From assembly GCF_017676385.1 (NCBI RefSeq), contig NZ_JAFFZN010000022.1:1-64000 (forward strand): 64,000 nucleotides of DNA, in the 5' to 3' direction. Made by a program: the position numbers and the translations under genes. Below are positions 1-8,993 of this stretch, piece after piece. The DNA comes from Streptomyces spirodelae (GTDB taxonomy: Bacteria; Actinomycetota; Actinomycetes; Streptomycetales; Streptomycetaceae). Position 1 is the stretch's first letter; every line of letters starts with the position of its first letter. The notes under the pieces are model-generated. The model saw only the letters and a program-made list of their open reading frames with translations, did no database searches and had not been told where the DNA came from.

Positions 1-39
1 GTCAGCCCGACCCCTTCCATTCAATGCTCTCGGCCTCGA

Positions 40-690
40 CTACTCCGCGGACAGTGCCCGCATGGCGCGTTCCGTGACCTCGCTCACCGCGCCCAGCGCG
101 GAGATCGTGGTCACCAGGCCCTGCGCCTTGTAGTGGTCGATGATCGGCTCGGTCTCGCTGTGGTAGACCTCCAGCCGCTTGCGCACGGTCTCCTCGCGGT
201 CGTCCTCGCGCTGGTAGAGCTCCCCGCCGCACACGTCGCAGACACCCTCCCGCTTGGCGGGGCTGTACTCGACGTGGAAGACGTGGCTGCTGTCGTTGCG
301 GCAGATGCGGCGGCCCGCGATCCGCTTGACGACCTCGTCCTCGGGGACCTCCAGGTCGAGGACCGCGTCCAGCTTCTGGCCGGTCTCGTCCAGGTAGCCG
401 TCCAGCGCCTGGGCCTGCGCGATGTTCCTCGGGAAGCCGTCCAGCAGGAAGCCCGCTGCCGCGTCCGGCTCCTCCATGCGGCTCTTGGCCATCCCGATGG
501 TGACCTCGTCGGGTACCAGCTGGCCGGCCCTCATGTACTCCTGCGCCTTCTGGCCGAGCGGGGTGCCCTGGCTGATGTTGGCGCGGAAGAGGTCGCCGGT
601 GGCGATGTGCGGGATCGCGAGGTTCTTGGCGAGGAACGCCGCCTGTGTTCCCTTGCCCGCACCAGGCGGCCCGACGAGGACGATACGCAT
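40..690 (-). CDS. adk: adenylate kinase
   Basis: Adenylate kinase interconverts ATP + AMP and 2 ADP in the cytoplasm. The 216-residue product is of the long (lid-containing) type. The P-loop GPPGAGKGT is at residues 7-15, and a lid segment near residue 130-155 has one Cys and a CDVC pair. The start is the ATG whose A is also the last base of the secY stop (TGATG), so translation is coupled to secY, the usual actinobacterial arrangement. A purine-rich GGAAGGGG lies on this strand at about 11-18, just past the adk stop. It is probably the ribosome site of the next gene (map in this synteny), whose coding sequence is outside the window. Confidence 0.97.
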   Translation of the reverse strand: MRIVLVGPPGAGKGTQAAFLAKNLAIPHIATGDLFRANISQGTPLGQKAQEYMRAGQLVPDEVTIGMAKSRMEEPDAAAGFLLDGFPRNIAQAQALDGYLDETGQKLDAVLDLEVPEDEVVKRIAGRRICRNDSSHVFHVEYSPAKREGVCDVCGGELYQREDDREETVRKRLEVYHSETEPIIDHYKAQGLVTTISALGAVSEVTERAMRALSAE

Positions 691-2003
691 CAGCGGAGGA
701 ACCCTTCGTAATGGCGCTGCTGAAGCTGGCTCTCGATCTGCTTCACGGTCTCGAGACCGACGCCCACGATGATCAGAATGCTCGTGCCGCCGAACGGGAA
801 GTTCTGGTTGGCGTTGAACATGATCAGCGCGACGGTCGGCACCAGTGCGATCAGACCCAGGTACAGAGAGCCGGGCCACGTGATGCGGTTCAGCACGTAG
901 CTCAGGTACTCCGCTGTGGGACGACCAGCCCGGATGCCCGGGATGAAGCCACCATACTTCTTCATGTTGTCGGCAACTTCTTCGGGGTTGAAGGAGATGG
1001 CCACGTAGAAGAACGCGAAGAAGACGATCAGCAGGAAGTAGGTCGCAATGTAAAGAGGATGGTCACCCTTCACGAAGTGGGCCTGAATCCACTGCGCCCA
1101 GCCCGCCTGGGAACCACTGAACTGGACAATCAGGGCGGGAATGTAGAGCAGCGACGAGGCGAAGATGACGGGAATCACACCCGCCTGATTGACCTTGAGC
1201 GGAATGTAGGTCGAGGTTCCGCCGTAACTCCGGCGGCCGATCATCCGCTTCGCGTACTGCACCGGAATACGGCGCTGGGCCTGCTCGACGAAGACCACGA
1301 GCGCGACCATCGCCAGTCCGCAGACGATGACGGCGCCGAACTCGATCCAGCCGTCGGCCAGCTTGCCCTGCTTCTTGATGGCCCACAGCGCGCCGGGGAA
1401 GCCGGCCGCGATGGAGACGAACATCAGGATGGACATGCCGTTGCCGATACCGCGGTCGGTGATCAGCTCACCCAGCCACATGATCAGACCGGTACCTGCG
1501 GTCATCGTGATGACCATCACGGAGGTGGCGAAGATGGACTGGTCGGGAATGATCTGGCTGCCGACGCTGCAGTTCTGGAACAGGGTGCCGCTGCGCGCGG
1601 TGGCGACCAGACCGGTGGCCTGGAGGATGGCGAGGGCGACGGTCAGATAACGCGTGTACTGCGTGATCTTCGCCTGTCCGGCCTGCCCCTCCTTCTTCAG
1701 CGCCTCCAGCCGCGGAATGACCACGACAAGAAGTTGCAGGATGATGCTCGCCGTGATGTACGGCATGATCCCGAGCGCGAAGATGGTGATCTGCAGCAGC
1801 GCGCCACCGCTGAACATGTTGACCAGGCCGAACAGGCCCTGCGCGCCCTTGGCCTCGTCCATACAGGCTTGGACGTTCTCGTAGCTGACGCCCGGCACGG
1901 GAACGTGCGCTCCGATACGGAAGAGCACCATGATGCCGAGCGTGAAGAGCAGCTTCTTGCGCAGGTCGGGCGTCTGGAACGCCCGGGCGAACGCGGTGAG
2001 CAC
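690..2003 (-). CDS. secY: preprotein translocase subunit SecY
   Basis: SecY is the channel subunit of the SecYEG translocon in the cytoplasmic membrane. The 437-residue protein shows the alternating hydrophobic segments expected for ten transmembrane helices, and the N-terminal RIGAHVPVPG motif and the family length fit. The GTG start is preceded by GCAGGAGGCACC, a strong ribosome site at good spacing. A 184-bp gap with a strong hairpin separates it from rplO, so secY-adk may be partly uncoupled from upstream r-protein transcription. Its partner secE is encoded near 51.6 kb in this window. Confidence 0.97.
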   Translation of the reverse strand: MLTAFARAFQTPDLRKKLLFTLGIMVLFRIGAHVPVPGVSYENVQACMDEAKGAQGLFGLVNMFSGGALLQITIFALGIMPYITASIILQLLVVVIPRLEALKKEGQAGQAKITQYTRYLTVALAILQATGLVATARSGTLFQNCSVGSQIIPDQSIFATSVMVITMTAGTGLIMWLGELITDRGIGNGMSILMFVSIAAGFPGALWAIKKQGKLADGWIEFGAVIVCGLAMVALVVFVEQAQRRIPVQYAKRMIGRRSYGGTSTYIPLKVNQAGVIPVIFASSLLYIPALIVQFSGSQAGWAQWIQAHFVKGDHPLYIATYFLLIVFFAFFYVAISFNPEEVADNMKKYGGFIPGIRAGRPTAEYLSYVLNRITWPGSLYLGLIALVPTVALIMFNANQNFPFGGTSILIIVGVGLETVKQIESQLQQRHYEGFLR

Positions 2004-2132
2004 GGTGCCTCCTGCGCCCCCCGCGATCTACTGGCGCGAGAGGTGACGGTCTTGAGGATCGACAGTTATCAACGTGGTGCCACCTTACCGGCCGGTGCAC
2101 CACCGAGAAACGACCAACTGTGCAAACGACCA

Positions 2133-2163
2133 GCCGGGGATGTCCCGTTGGGACATCCCCGGC
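2133..2163. terminator. 14-bp perfect hairpin between rplO and secY
   Basis: Arms 2133-2146 and 2150-2163 are perfectly complementary (core GGGATGTCCC / GGGACATCCC) with a 3-nt loop. No U-run follows on the minus strand. It lies inside the operon, between the last r-protein gene and secY. I infer an attenuator, RNA-processing or mRNA-stability element and not an absolute terminator. Confidence 0.6.
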
Positions 2164-2187
2164 CTGTCGTTCACCTGGTCAACGAAC

Positions 2188-2652
2188 TCAGAGAAGTTCG
2201 GTGACGGTGCCGCCGGCAGCGGTGATCTTCTCCTTGGCGGAGCCGGAGACCTTGTCGACGGTCACCGTCAGCGCCACCGAGACGTCGCCGTCACCGAGCA
2301 CCTTGACCAGCTCGTTCTTGCGCACAGCGCCCTTGGCGACCAGGTCGGCCACCGTGACCTCGCCGCCCTCGGGGTAGAGCGCGGCCAGCTTCTCCAGGTT
2401 GACGACCTGGAACTGCTTGTGGGCCGGGTTGTTGAAGCCCTTGAGCTTGGGCAGCCGCATGTGCAGCGGCATCTGCCCGCCCTCGAAGCGCTCCGGAACC
2501 TGGTACCGGGCCTTGGTGCCCTTGGTGCCACGACCCGCGGTCTTGCCCTTGGACGCCTCACCACGACCCACGCGGGTCTTGGCGGTCTTGGCGCCGGGAG
2601 CAGGACGGAGGTTGTGGACCTTCAGCGGGTTTTCGCCCTGAGAGTCAGCCAT
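2188..2652 (-). CDS. rplO: 50S ribosomal protein L15
   Basis: L15 is a late-assembly protein of the large subunit. The 154-residue product has the typical basic, glycine-rich N-terminal half (GRGEASKGKTAGRGTKG region) and the family C-terminal fold around VTVADLVAKGAV. The ATG start is one base downstream of the rpmD stop. It is the last r-protein gene of the operon before a 180-bp hairpin-bearing gap that precedes secY. Confidence 0.97.
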   Translation of the reverse strand: MADSQGENPLKVHNLRPAPGAKTAKTRVGRGEASKGKTAGRGTKGTKARYQVPERFEGGQMPLHMRLPKLKGFNNPAHKQFQVVNLEKLAALYPEGGEVTVADLVAKGAVRKNELVKVLGDGDVSVALTVTVDKVSGSAKEKITAAGGTVTELL

Positions 2653-2653
2653 C

Positions 2654-2835
2654 TCAGTCGACCTCCTCGACCGTCACGAGGTGGCGCACGGTGTGCACCT
2701 GACCGCGAACGATGTCGCTGGCCTCGCGGACGGTCACATCGTTGACGCGCTTGAGACCGAGGGTCCGCAGCGTGTCACGGTGGTTCTGCTTGGTCCCGAT
2801 AACGGAACGGGTCTGCGTGATCTTCAGGCGAGCCA

Positions 2836-2836
<1 letters not shown>
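2654..2836 (-). CDS. rpmD: 50S ribosomal protein L30
   Basis: This small large-subunit protein of 60 residues begins MARLKITQTRSVIGTK, the standard L30 opening, and ends near VTVEEVD. The start ATG overlaps the rpsE stop by one base (TAATG). A longer open frame extends upstream inside rpsE, but that part is compositionally a shadow of rpsE and is not homologous to L30, so the short form is chosen. Confidence 0.96.
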
Positions 2837-3438
<602 letters not shown>

Positions 3439-3482
3439 TGGAATTACCTCTCTCTTTGTCCGCTAGCTCACGGAACCGGGGC

Positions 3483-3866
3483 TCAGAACTTGAGCCCGGC
3501 CTCGCGGGCGGCGTCAGCCAGAGCGGCAATCCGCCCTGCGTACTTGTTGCCACCGCGGTCGAACACGACGGCCTCGATGCCCGCGGCCTTGGCGCGCTCG
3601 GCGACCAGGGCGCCGACCTGCTTGGCCTGGGCGCTCTTGTCACCCTCACCACCGCGGACCGAACCGTCCAGGTGCGAAGCGGAGGCCAGCGTGTGGCCCG
3701 CGATGTCGTCGATCACCTGTGCGGTGATACCACGGTTGGTGCGCGTCACCACAAGACGGGGGCGCTCGGGGGTTCCCGAGACCTTCTTGCGGATACGGAT
3801 GTGACGGCGCTTGGTGGCGGTGCGCTTGTAGGCGTCGCCCTTGGCGATCTTCACGCCGTATGCCAT
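3483..3866 (-). CDS. rplR: 50S ribosomal protein L18
   Basis: L18 binds 5S rRNA in the central protuberance together with L5. The product is 127 residues, with a basic N-terminus (AYKRTATKRRHIRIRKK) and the conserved end ANKYAGR/REAGLKF type (GGNKYAGRIAALADAAREAGL). It lies 3 bp downstream of rplF and 44 bp upstream of rpsE in transcription order. Confidence 0.97.
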   Translation of the reverse strand: MAYGVKIAKGDAYKRTATKRRHIRIRKKVSGTPERPRLVVTRTNRGITAQVIDDIAGHTLASASHLDGSVRGGEGDKSAQAKQVGALVAERAKAAGIEAVVFDRGGNKYAGRIAALADAAREAGLKF

Positions 3867-3869
3867 GGC

Positions 3870-4409
3870 TTACTTACCAGCCTTTCCGACCTTGCGGCGG
3901 ATGACCTCGCCCGCGTACTTCACGCCCTTGGCCTTGTAGGGGTCGGGCCTGCGCAGCTTGCGAATCTTCGCGGCGACCTCGCCGACCCGCTGCTTGTCGA
4001 TGCCCTCGACCGTGAACTTGGTCGGGGACTCGACCTTGAAGGAGATGCCCTCGGGCGCCTCCACCAGGATCGGGTGGCTGTAGCCCAGCGAGAACTCCAG
4101 GTTGGAGCCCTTGGCCTGGACCCGGTAGCCGACACCGCTGATCTCGAGGTCCTTGGTGAACCCCTGGGTCACGCCAGTGATCATGTTCGCCACCAGCGTG
4201 CGGGACAGACCGTGCAGGGCCCTGTTCCGGCTCTCGTCGTTCGGACGGGTGACGACGAGCGCGCCGTCCTCGCCCTTGGCGATCTCGATGGGCGCGGCAA
4301 CGGTGTGCGAGAGAGAGCCCTTGGGGCCCTTCACCGCGACCGTCTGGCCATCGATGGTGACGTCCACACCGGCGGGAACCTGGATGGGGAGCTTGCCGAT
4401 ACGCGACAT
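3870..4409 (-). CDS. rplF: 50S ribosomal protein L6
   Basis: L6 lies near the GTPase-associated centre of the large subunit. The 179-residue product has two repeated alpha/beta L6 domains and the C-terminal signature RRPDPYKAKGVKYAGE. The start is MSRIGKLPI, the canonical L6 opening. The rpsH stop is 23 bp upstream. Confidence 0.97.
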   Translation of the reverse strand: MSRIGKLPIQVPAGVDVTIDGQTVAVKGPKGSLSHTVAAPIEIAKGEDGALVVTRPNDESRNRALHGLSRTLVANMITGVTQGFTKDLEISGVGYRVQAKGSNLEFSLGYSHPILVEAPEGISFKVESPTKFTVEGIDKQRVGEVAAKIRKLRRPDPYKAKGVKYAGEVIRRKVGKAGK

Positions 4410-4432
4410 TGCTTTACCTCCGTTCCCTTCCG

Positions 4433-4831
4433 TTACCAGACGTAGGCGAGGACTTCCCCGCCCACACCCTTCTTGCTGGCCTGCTTGTCGGTGAGGAGAC
4501 CGTGCGACGTGGAGATGATCGCCACGCCCAGGCCGCCGAGCACCTTCGGCAGGTTGGTGGACTTTGCGTAGACCCGCAGACCCGGCTTCGAGATCCGCTT
4601 GATGCCGGCGATCGAGCGCTCGCGGTTCGGGCCGAACTTCAGCTCGAGAACGAGGTTCTTGCCGACCTTGGCGTCCTCGGTCTTCCAGCCGGTGATGTAA
4701 CCCTCCTGCTGGAGGATCTCCGCGATGTGCGACTTGATCTTGCTGTGCGGCATCTCCACGGTGTCGTGGTACGCCGAGTTCGCGTTACGCAGACGCGTCA
4801 GCATGTCTGCGATGGGATCGGTCATGGTCAT
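4433..4831 (-). CDS. rpsH: 30S ribosomal protein S8
   Basis: S8 is a primary 16S rRNA-binding protein, and in E. coli it is the translational repressor of the spc operon. The 132-residue product carries DPIADMLTRLRNA at the N-terminus and the C-terminal STSHGLLTD motif. Two near-adjacent ATG codons (MTMTDP) could start it, differing by two residues. The 164-bp gap to rpsN upstream is longer than at most junctions here and holds no gene. Confidence 0.97.
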   Translation of the reverse strand: MTMTDPIADMLTRLRNANSAYHDTVEMPHSKIKSHIAEILQQEGYITGWKTEDAKVGKNLVLELKFGPNRERSIAGIKRISKPGLRVYAKSTNLPKVLGGLGVAIISTSHGLLTDKQASKKGVGGEVLAYVW

Positions 4832-4995
4832 GTGATGGCCTTCGGCCTCTCTCGCCGGGGTTTCCCTGTATGCGTCGTCCCTCTCCCCATCCGCCGGCCG
4901 ACTGGCCGACGACAGGACGGGTGCGTCGCGGGGGACCTACGGCGTAGTAAGCGACTTTTCAGCTTACCGAGAGTCCCAGCTGGTCCCCGAGGGGA

Positions 4996-5181
4996 TTACC
5001 AGGAGCTCTTGGTCACGCCCGGCAGCTCGCCACGGTGCGCCATCTGGCGAAGGCACACGCGGCACAGGCCGAACTTGCGGTAGACGGAGTGCGGACGGCC
5101 GCAGCGCTGGCAGCGTGTGTAAGCACGCACCGAGAACTTCGGCTTCCGGCTGGCCTTCGAGATCAGAGCCTTCTTCGCCAT
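4996..5181 (-). CDS. rpsN: 30S ribosomal protein S14, zinc-binding type Z
   Basis: The product is 61 residues, MAKKALISKASRKPKF at the start, with two CxxC pairs (CQRC and CRVC) that form a zinc ribbon. This is the short, zinc-dependent S14 of spc operons. Streptomyces usually also encode a longer zinc-free paralogue elsewhere that replaces it under zinc limitation (family knowledge, not visible here). The start follows the rplE stop by 2 bp; the longer frame upstream is a shadow of rplE. Confidence 0.97.
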   Translation of the reverse strand: MAKKALISKASRKPKFSVRAYTRCQRCGRPHSVYRKFGLCRVCLRQMAHRGELPGVTKSSW

Positions 5182-5183
5182 GA

Positions 5184-5747
5184 TCAGTTCTCCTTGAACG
5201 GGAAGCCGAGGTGACGAAGCAGGGCACGGCCCTCGTCGTCGGTGGTCGCCGTGGTGACCACGGTGATGTCCATGCCCCGGACCCGGTCGATCTTGTCCTG
5301 GTCGATCTCGTGGAACATGACCTGCTCCGTGAGACCGAAGGTGTAGTTGCCGCGGCCGTCGAACTGCTTGGGCGACAGTCCGCGGAAGTCGCGGATACGC
5401 GGCAGTGCGAGCGACAGCAGGCGGTCCAGGAACTCCCACATCCGGTCGCCGCGCAGCGTCACGTGGGCGCCGATCGGCTGACCCTCACGCAGCTTGAACT
5501 GCGCGATGGACTTGCGGGCCTTGGTGACGGCGGGCTTCTGGCCGGTGATCGTGGCGAGGTCCTTGATGGCACCCTCGATCAGCTTGGAGTCGCGGGCGGC
5601 GTCGCCCACACCCATGTTGACCACGATCTTGGTCAGGCCGGGGATGCGCATGACGTTGTCGTAGGCGAACTCGTCCTGCAGCTTGCCCTGGATCTCGGCG
5701 CGGTAGCGCTGCTTGAGGCGGGGGGCCTCAGTGGTGGTGGCAGTCAT
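5184..5747 (-). CDS. rplE: 50S ribosomal protein L5
   Basis: L5 binds 5S rRNA with L18 and contacts P-site tRNA. The 187-residue product has the MRIPGLTKIVVNMGVGDA motif near the N-terminus and the FPE/YDKIDRVRGMDITVVTTA-type C-terminal region. The start overlaps the rplX stop region by one base. Confidence 0.97.
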   Translation of the reverse strand: MTATTTEAPRLKQRYRAEIQGKLQDEFAYDNVMRIPGLTKIVVNMGVGDAARDSKLIEGAIKDLATITGQKPAVTKARKSIAQFKLREGQPIGAHVTLRGDRMWEFLDRLLSLALPRIRDFRGLSPKQFDGRGNYTFGLTEQVMFHEIDQDKIDRVRGMDITVVTTATTDDEGRALLRHLGFPFKEN

Positions 5748-6070
5748 CAGATGTCCTCACCGGTCCGCTTGGCAACGCGGATCTTGTTGCCTTCGTCGTC
5801 GAAGCGGTACCCGACGCGGGTCACGACCTTGTTGCCGTCCTTCTCCACGACCAGCTGAACATTGCTGACGTGGATCGGGGCCTCGGTCGTCACGATGCCG
5901 CCGGTCTTCGAACCGCGGGCCGTCTGACCGGCCTTCGTGTGCTTCTTGACCCGGTTGACACCCTCGACCAGGACCCGGTCCTCGCGGGGGTAGGCCACGA
6001 TGACCTTGCCCTGCTTGCCCTTGTCCTTGCCGGTGATGACCTGAACCAGGTCGCCCTTCTTGATCTTCAT
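5747..6070 (-). CDS. rplX: 50S ribosomal protein L24
   Basis: L24 initiates large-subunit assembly. The 107-residue product begins MKIKKGDLVQVITGKDKGKQ, an N-terminal KOW motif, and ends VAKRTGEDI. An in-frame GTG six bases upstream (6074-6076) would add two residues and overlap the rplN stop as GTGA. I prefer the ATG because it gives the standard family N-terminus and is about ten bases from the GGAGG at the end of rplN. Confidence 0.96.
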   Translation of the reverse strand: MKIKKGDLVQVITGKDKGKQGKVIVAYPREDRVLVEGVNRVKKHTKAGQTARGSKTGGIVTTEAPIHVSNVQLVVEKDGNKVVTRVGYRFDDEGNKIRVAKRTGEDI

Positions 6071-6072
6071 GG

Positions 6073-6441
6073 TCACAGCACCTCCGGCGCGAGCGAGATG
6101 ATCTTCATGAACTTCTTCTCGCGCAGCTCGCGGCCCACGGGACCGAAGATGCGGGTGCCGCGAGGGTCGCCGTCGTTCTTGAGGATGACGGCGGCGTTTT
6201 CGTCGAACCGGATGTACGAGCCGTCCGGGCGGCGGCGCTCCTTGACGGTGCGCACGATGACGGCCTTGACGATGTCGCCCTTCTTCACGTTCCCGCCGGG
6301 GATCGCGTCCTTGACGGTAGCGACGACGACGTCACCGATGCCCGCGTAGCGCCGGCCCGAGCCGCCGAGGACACGGATGGTGAGGATCTCCTTCGCACCC
6401 GTGTTGTCGGCGACGCGAAGCCGGGACTCCTGCTGGATCAC
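6073..6441 (-). CDS. rplN: 50S ribosomal protein L14
   Basis: L14 sits at the subunit interface and contacts 16S rRNA helix 14. The product is the canonical 122 residues, MIQQESRLRVADNTGAKE at the N-terminus and KIISLAPEVL at the end. A 99-bp gap with two hairpins precedes it, making this a possible processing or attenuation point between rpsQ and rplN. Confidence 0.97.
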   Translation of the reverse strand: MIQQESRLRVADNTGAKEILTIRVLGGSGRRYAGIGDVVVATVKDAIPGGNVKKGDIVKAVIVRTVKERRRPDGSYIRFDENAAVILKNDGDPRGTRIFGPVGRELREKKFMKIISLAPEVL

Positions 6442-6470
6442 GTCTATCTCCTGTATGTCTGCCGGTTCCC

Positions 6471-6494
6471 GGCAGGGATCTCGCGATCCCTGCC
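6471..6494. promoter_or_regulatory. intra-operon hairpins between rpsQ and rplN
   Basis: A perfect 10-bp stem (6471-6480 with 6485-6494, loop TCGC) lies upstream of rplN. A second stem, GAGCCC/GGGCTC at 6517-6522 and 6528-6533, lies between it and rpsQ. Neither is followed by a U-tract on the minus strand. They probably shape mRNA processing or stability, or give partial attenuation. Confidence 0.5.
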
Positions 6495-6540
6495 GAGCCT
6501 GGCGGAACGAACCTTTGAGCCCAGGACGGGCTCGAAGGAG

Positions 6541-6825
6541 TTACTTGGCCTTCTCGAGGATCTCGACGATGCGCCAGCGCTTGGTGGCGGACAGCGGCCG
6601 GGTCTCCATCAGGAGGACGCGGTCGCCGACACCCGCAGCGTTCTGCTCGTCGTGCGCCTTGAGCTTGTTGGTACGGCGGATGACCTTGCCGTACAGCGCG
6701 TGCGTGACGCGGTCCTCGACGGCGACGACGACGGTCTTGTCCATCTTGTCGCTGACGACAAGACCCTGCCGGGTCTTGCGGAAGCCGCGCTCAGTGTTCT
6801 TCTGGGTCACATTCGTCTCGCTCAT
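6541..6825 (-). CDS. rpsQ: 30S ribosomal protein S17
   Basis: S17 is an OB-fold primary binding protein of the small subunit. The 94-residue product contains GLVVSDKMDKTVVVAVE and the end region RPLSATKRWRIVEILEKAK. The N-terminal extension MSETNVTQKNTERGFRKTR is typical of Streptomyces. The start overlaps the rpmC stop by one base. Confidence 0.97.
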   Translation of the reverse strand: MSETNVTQKNTERGFRKTRQGLVVSDKMDKTVVVAVEDRVTHALYGKVIRRTNKLKAHDEQNAAGVGDRVLLMETRPLSATKRWRIVEILEKAK

Positions 6826-7049
6826 CAGGCGCTCTCCACCGTCTCGATGCCCAGCTCACGCTCACGCATCAGGGTGTAGATCCGGGCGATGTCCTTGCGG
6901 ACGGCCTTGAGCCGGCCGTGGTTCTCGAGCTGCCCGGTCGCCGCCTGGAAGCGGAGGTTGAACAGCTCTTCCTTGGCTTCGCGGAGCTTGGAGACAAGCT
7001 CCTCGTCACCCAGCTCGCGCAGCTCGGACGCCTTGGTTCCGGCCGCCAT
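6825..7049 (-). CDS. rpmC: 50S ribosomal protein L29
   Basis: L29 lies at the polypeptide exit tunnel. The 74-residue two-helix protein has the signature KEELFNLRFQAATGQLENHGRLK. Its ATG overlaps the rplP stop as TGATG. A GTG one codon upstream (7050-7052) is an alternative start that would overlap rplP by four bases. Confidence 0.96.
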   Translation of the reverse strand: MAAGTKASELRELGDEELVSKLREAKEELFNLRFQAATGQLENHGRLKAVRKDIARIYTLMRERELGIETVESA

Positions 7050-7468
7050 CACGCGTCACCTGCCTCGCGCCGCACGATGCGGCACTTCATCGGAAGCTTG
7101 TGAGCAGCGCGGGTGAGCGCCTCACGAGCAATCTTCTCGTTCGGGTAGGACAGCTCGAACATCACGCGCCCCGGCTTGACGTTCGCGACCCACCACTCGG
7201 GCGAACCCTTACCGGAACCCATGCGGGTCTCGGCGGGCTTCTTGGTCAGCGGACGGTCCGGGTAGATGTTGATCCACACCTTGCCGCCACGCTTGATGTG
7301 ACGGGTCATGGAGATACGAGCTGCCTCGATCTGCCGGTTCGTCACGTAGGCACCGGTCACAGCCTGGATGCCGAACTCACCGAACGCGACCTCGGTACCG
7401 CCCTTGGCCATACCCGTGCGCTTCGGGTGGTGCTGCTTACGGTGCTTGACCCTGCGCGGGATCAGCAT
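7049..7468 (-). CDS. rplP: 50S ribosomal protein L16
   Basis: L16 helps organise the A site of the large subunit. The 139-residue product begins MLIPRRVKHRKQH and has the conserved RGGKVWINIYPDRPLTKKPAETRMGSGKG block. It lies 3 bp from rpsC. Confidence 0.97.
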   Translation of the reverse strand: MLIPRRVKHRKQHHPKRTGMAKGGTEVAFGEFGIQAVTGAYVTNRQIEAARISMTRHIKRGGKVWINIYPDRPLTKKPAETRMGSGKGSPEWWVANVKPGRVMFELSYPNEKIAREALTRAAHKLPMKCRIVRREAGDA

Positions 7469-7471
7469 GGG

Positions 7472-8308
7472 TCAGCTCTCCTTTCCTGAAGCGCTCGGCT
7501 CGGCAGCGGCACCGGCGGGCTGCACGGACTCCGGCTTCGGAGTCTCGCCGCCACCCTGGCCCTGCTGCTGCGGCTTGCGGCCGCGGCGCTCGCCGCCCCG
7601 ACCACGGGGACGGTCGTTGCCACCACCGCGCGACGGGCGGTTGCCCGCGCGGGCCGCAGCGTTCTCGGCGCGCACCTCGGCGATGTTCTTGACGTCGCCC
7701 TTGTAGATCCACACCTTCACGCCGATGCGGCCGAAGGTCGTACGGGCCTCGAAGAAGCCGTAGTCGACGTTGGCGCGCAGCGTGTGCAGCGGAACCCGGC
7801 CCTCGCGGTAGAACTCCGAGCGCGACATCTCGGCACCGCCGAGACGGCCGCCGCACTGGATCTTGATGCCCTTGGCACCGGCCTTCATCGCCGTCTGCAT
7901 GCTCTTGCGCATGGCGCGGCGGAAGGAGACCCGGGAGGAGAGCTGCTCGGCGACCGCCTGGGCGACGAGCTGCGCGTCCGTCTCGGGGTTCTTCACCTCG
8001 AGGATGTTGAACTGGATCTGCTTGCCGGTGAGCTTCTCCAGGTTGCCGCGCAGCCGGTCGGCCTCGGCGCCGCGGCGGCCGATGACGATGCCCGGACGGG
8101 CGGTGTGGACGTCGACGCGGACGCGGTCACGCGTGCGCTCGATCTCCACCTTGGAGATGCCCGCCCGCTCCATGCCCTGGGTGAGCATGCGGCGGATCGA
8201 GACGTCTTCCTTGACGTAGTCCTTGTACAGCTTGTCGGCGTACCAGCGCGACTTGAAGTCGGTGGTCACACCGAGCCGGAACCCGTGCGGGTTTACCTTC
8301 TGGCCCAT
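7472..8308 (-). CDS. rpsC: 30S ribosomal protein S3
   Basis: S3 forms part of the mRNA entry channel. The 278-residue product has the N-terminal KH domain (VIGRRGAEADRLRGNLEKLTG region), the conserved C-terminal domain (IKIQCGGRLGGAEMSRSEF), and a Gly/Arg/Gln-rich tail of about 65 residues that is common in actinobacteria. The start overlaps the rplV stop by one base. Confidence 0.97.
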   Translation of the reverse strand: MGQKVNPHGFRLGVTTDFKSRWYADKLYKDYVKEDVSIRRMLTQGMERAGISKVEIERTRDRVRVDVHTARPGIVIGRRGAEADRLRGNLEKLTGKQIQFNILEVKNPETDAQLVAQAVAEQLSSRVSFRRAMRKSMQTAMKAGAKGIKIQCGGRLGGAEMSRSEFYREGRVPLHTLRANVDYGFFEARTTFGRIGVKVWIYKGDVKNIAEVRAENAAARAGNRPSRGGGNDRPRGRGGERRGRKPQQQGQGGGETPKPESVQPAGAAAEPSASGKES

Positions 8309-8655
8309 TACCGGGTTCCTTCCTTGCTGCTCACGACCACGGTGATGTGGCTCGTCCGCTTACGGATCCGGTAGGCGCGGCCCTGGGCGCGCGGCCGGAA
8401 CCGCTTCAGGGTCGGGCCCTCGTCGACGTATGCCTCGGAGATGTAGAGGCTGTCGACGTCCGTGTGGTCGTAGTTGTGCGCGGCGTTGGCGATGGCGCTG
8501 TCGAGCACCTTGCCCACCGGCACGCTCGCGGCCTGCGGGGCGAAACGCAGGACCGCCTGAGCCTCCGTGGCGTTCATGCCACGAACAAGGTCCACCACCC
8601 GGCGGGCCTTCATGGGCGTGACGCGCACATAGCGCGCTGAGGCCCTGGCTTCCAT
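8308..8655 (-). CDS. rplV: 50S ribosomal protein L22
   Basis: L22 lines the exit tunnel at the constriction relevant to macrolides. The 115-residue form starting MEARASARYVRVTPMKARR is chosen because its ATG is preceded by GAAGGGAC at proper spacing and it matches the family N-terminus. An in-frame start eight codons upstream is possible but not supported by homology. The tunnel-loop region RFRPRAQGRAYRIRKRTSH shows no insertion or deletion. Confidence 0.96.
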   Translation of the reverse strand: MEARASARYVRVTPMKARRVVDLVRGMNATEAQAVLRFAPQAASVPVGKVLDSAIANAAHNYDHTDVDSLYISEAYVDEGPTLKRFRPRAQGRAYRIRKRTSHITVVVSSKEGTR

Positions 8656-8698
8656 GGTTGTCCCTTCGGTGTCAGTCATGATCTACACACCCCGCCCG

Positions 8699-8980
8699 TC
8701 AGCGACGACGCGACTTGCGGTCGTCCTTGACGTGGCCGCGGAAGGTGCGGGTCGGCGCGAACTCGCCGAGCTTGTGGCCGACCATCGACTCGGTGACGAA
8801 CACCGGGACGTGCTTGCGGCCGTCGTGCACCGCGATCGTGTGGCCCAGCATGGCCGGGACGATCATCGAGCGGCGAGACCAGGTCTTGATGACGTTCTTG
8901 GTGCCCGCGTCGTTCTGGCTGTCCACCTTCTTGGCGAGGTGGTCGTCGACGAAGGGCCCCTTCTTGAGACTGCGCGGCAT
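8699..8980 (-). CDS. rpsS: 30S ribosomal protein S19
   Basis: S19 is a small-subunit head protein that forms inter-subunit bridge B1a. The 93-residue product begins MPRSLKKGPFVDDHLAKK and contains GHKLGEFAPTRTFRGH, both hallmarks of S19. It is 13 bp downstream of rplB. Confidence 0.97.
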   Translation of the reverse strand: MPRSLKKGPFVDDHLAKKVDSQNDAGTKNVIKTWSRRSMIVPAMLGHTIAVHDGRKHVPVFVTESMVGHKLGEFAPTRTFRGHVKDDRKSRRR

Positions 8981-8993
8981 CTAAACCCGCCTC

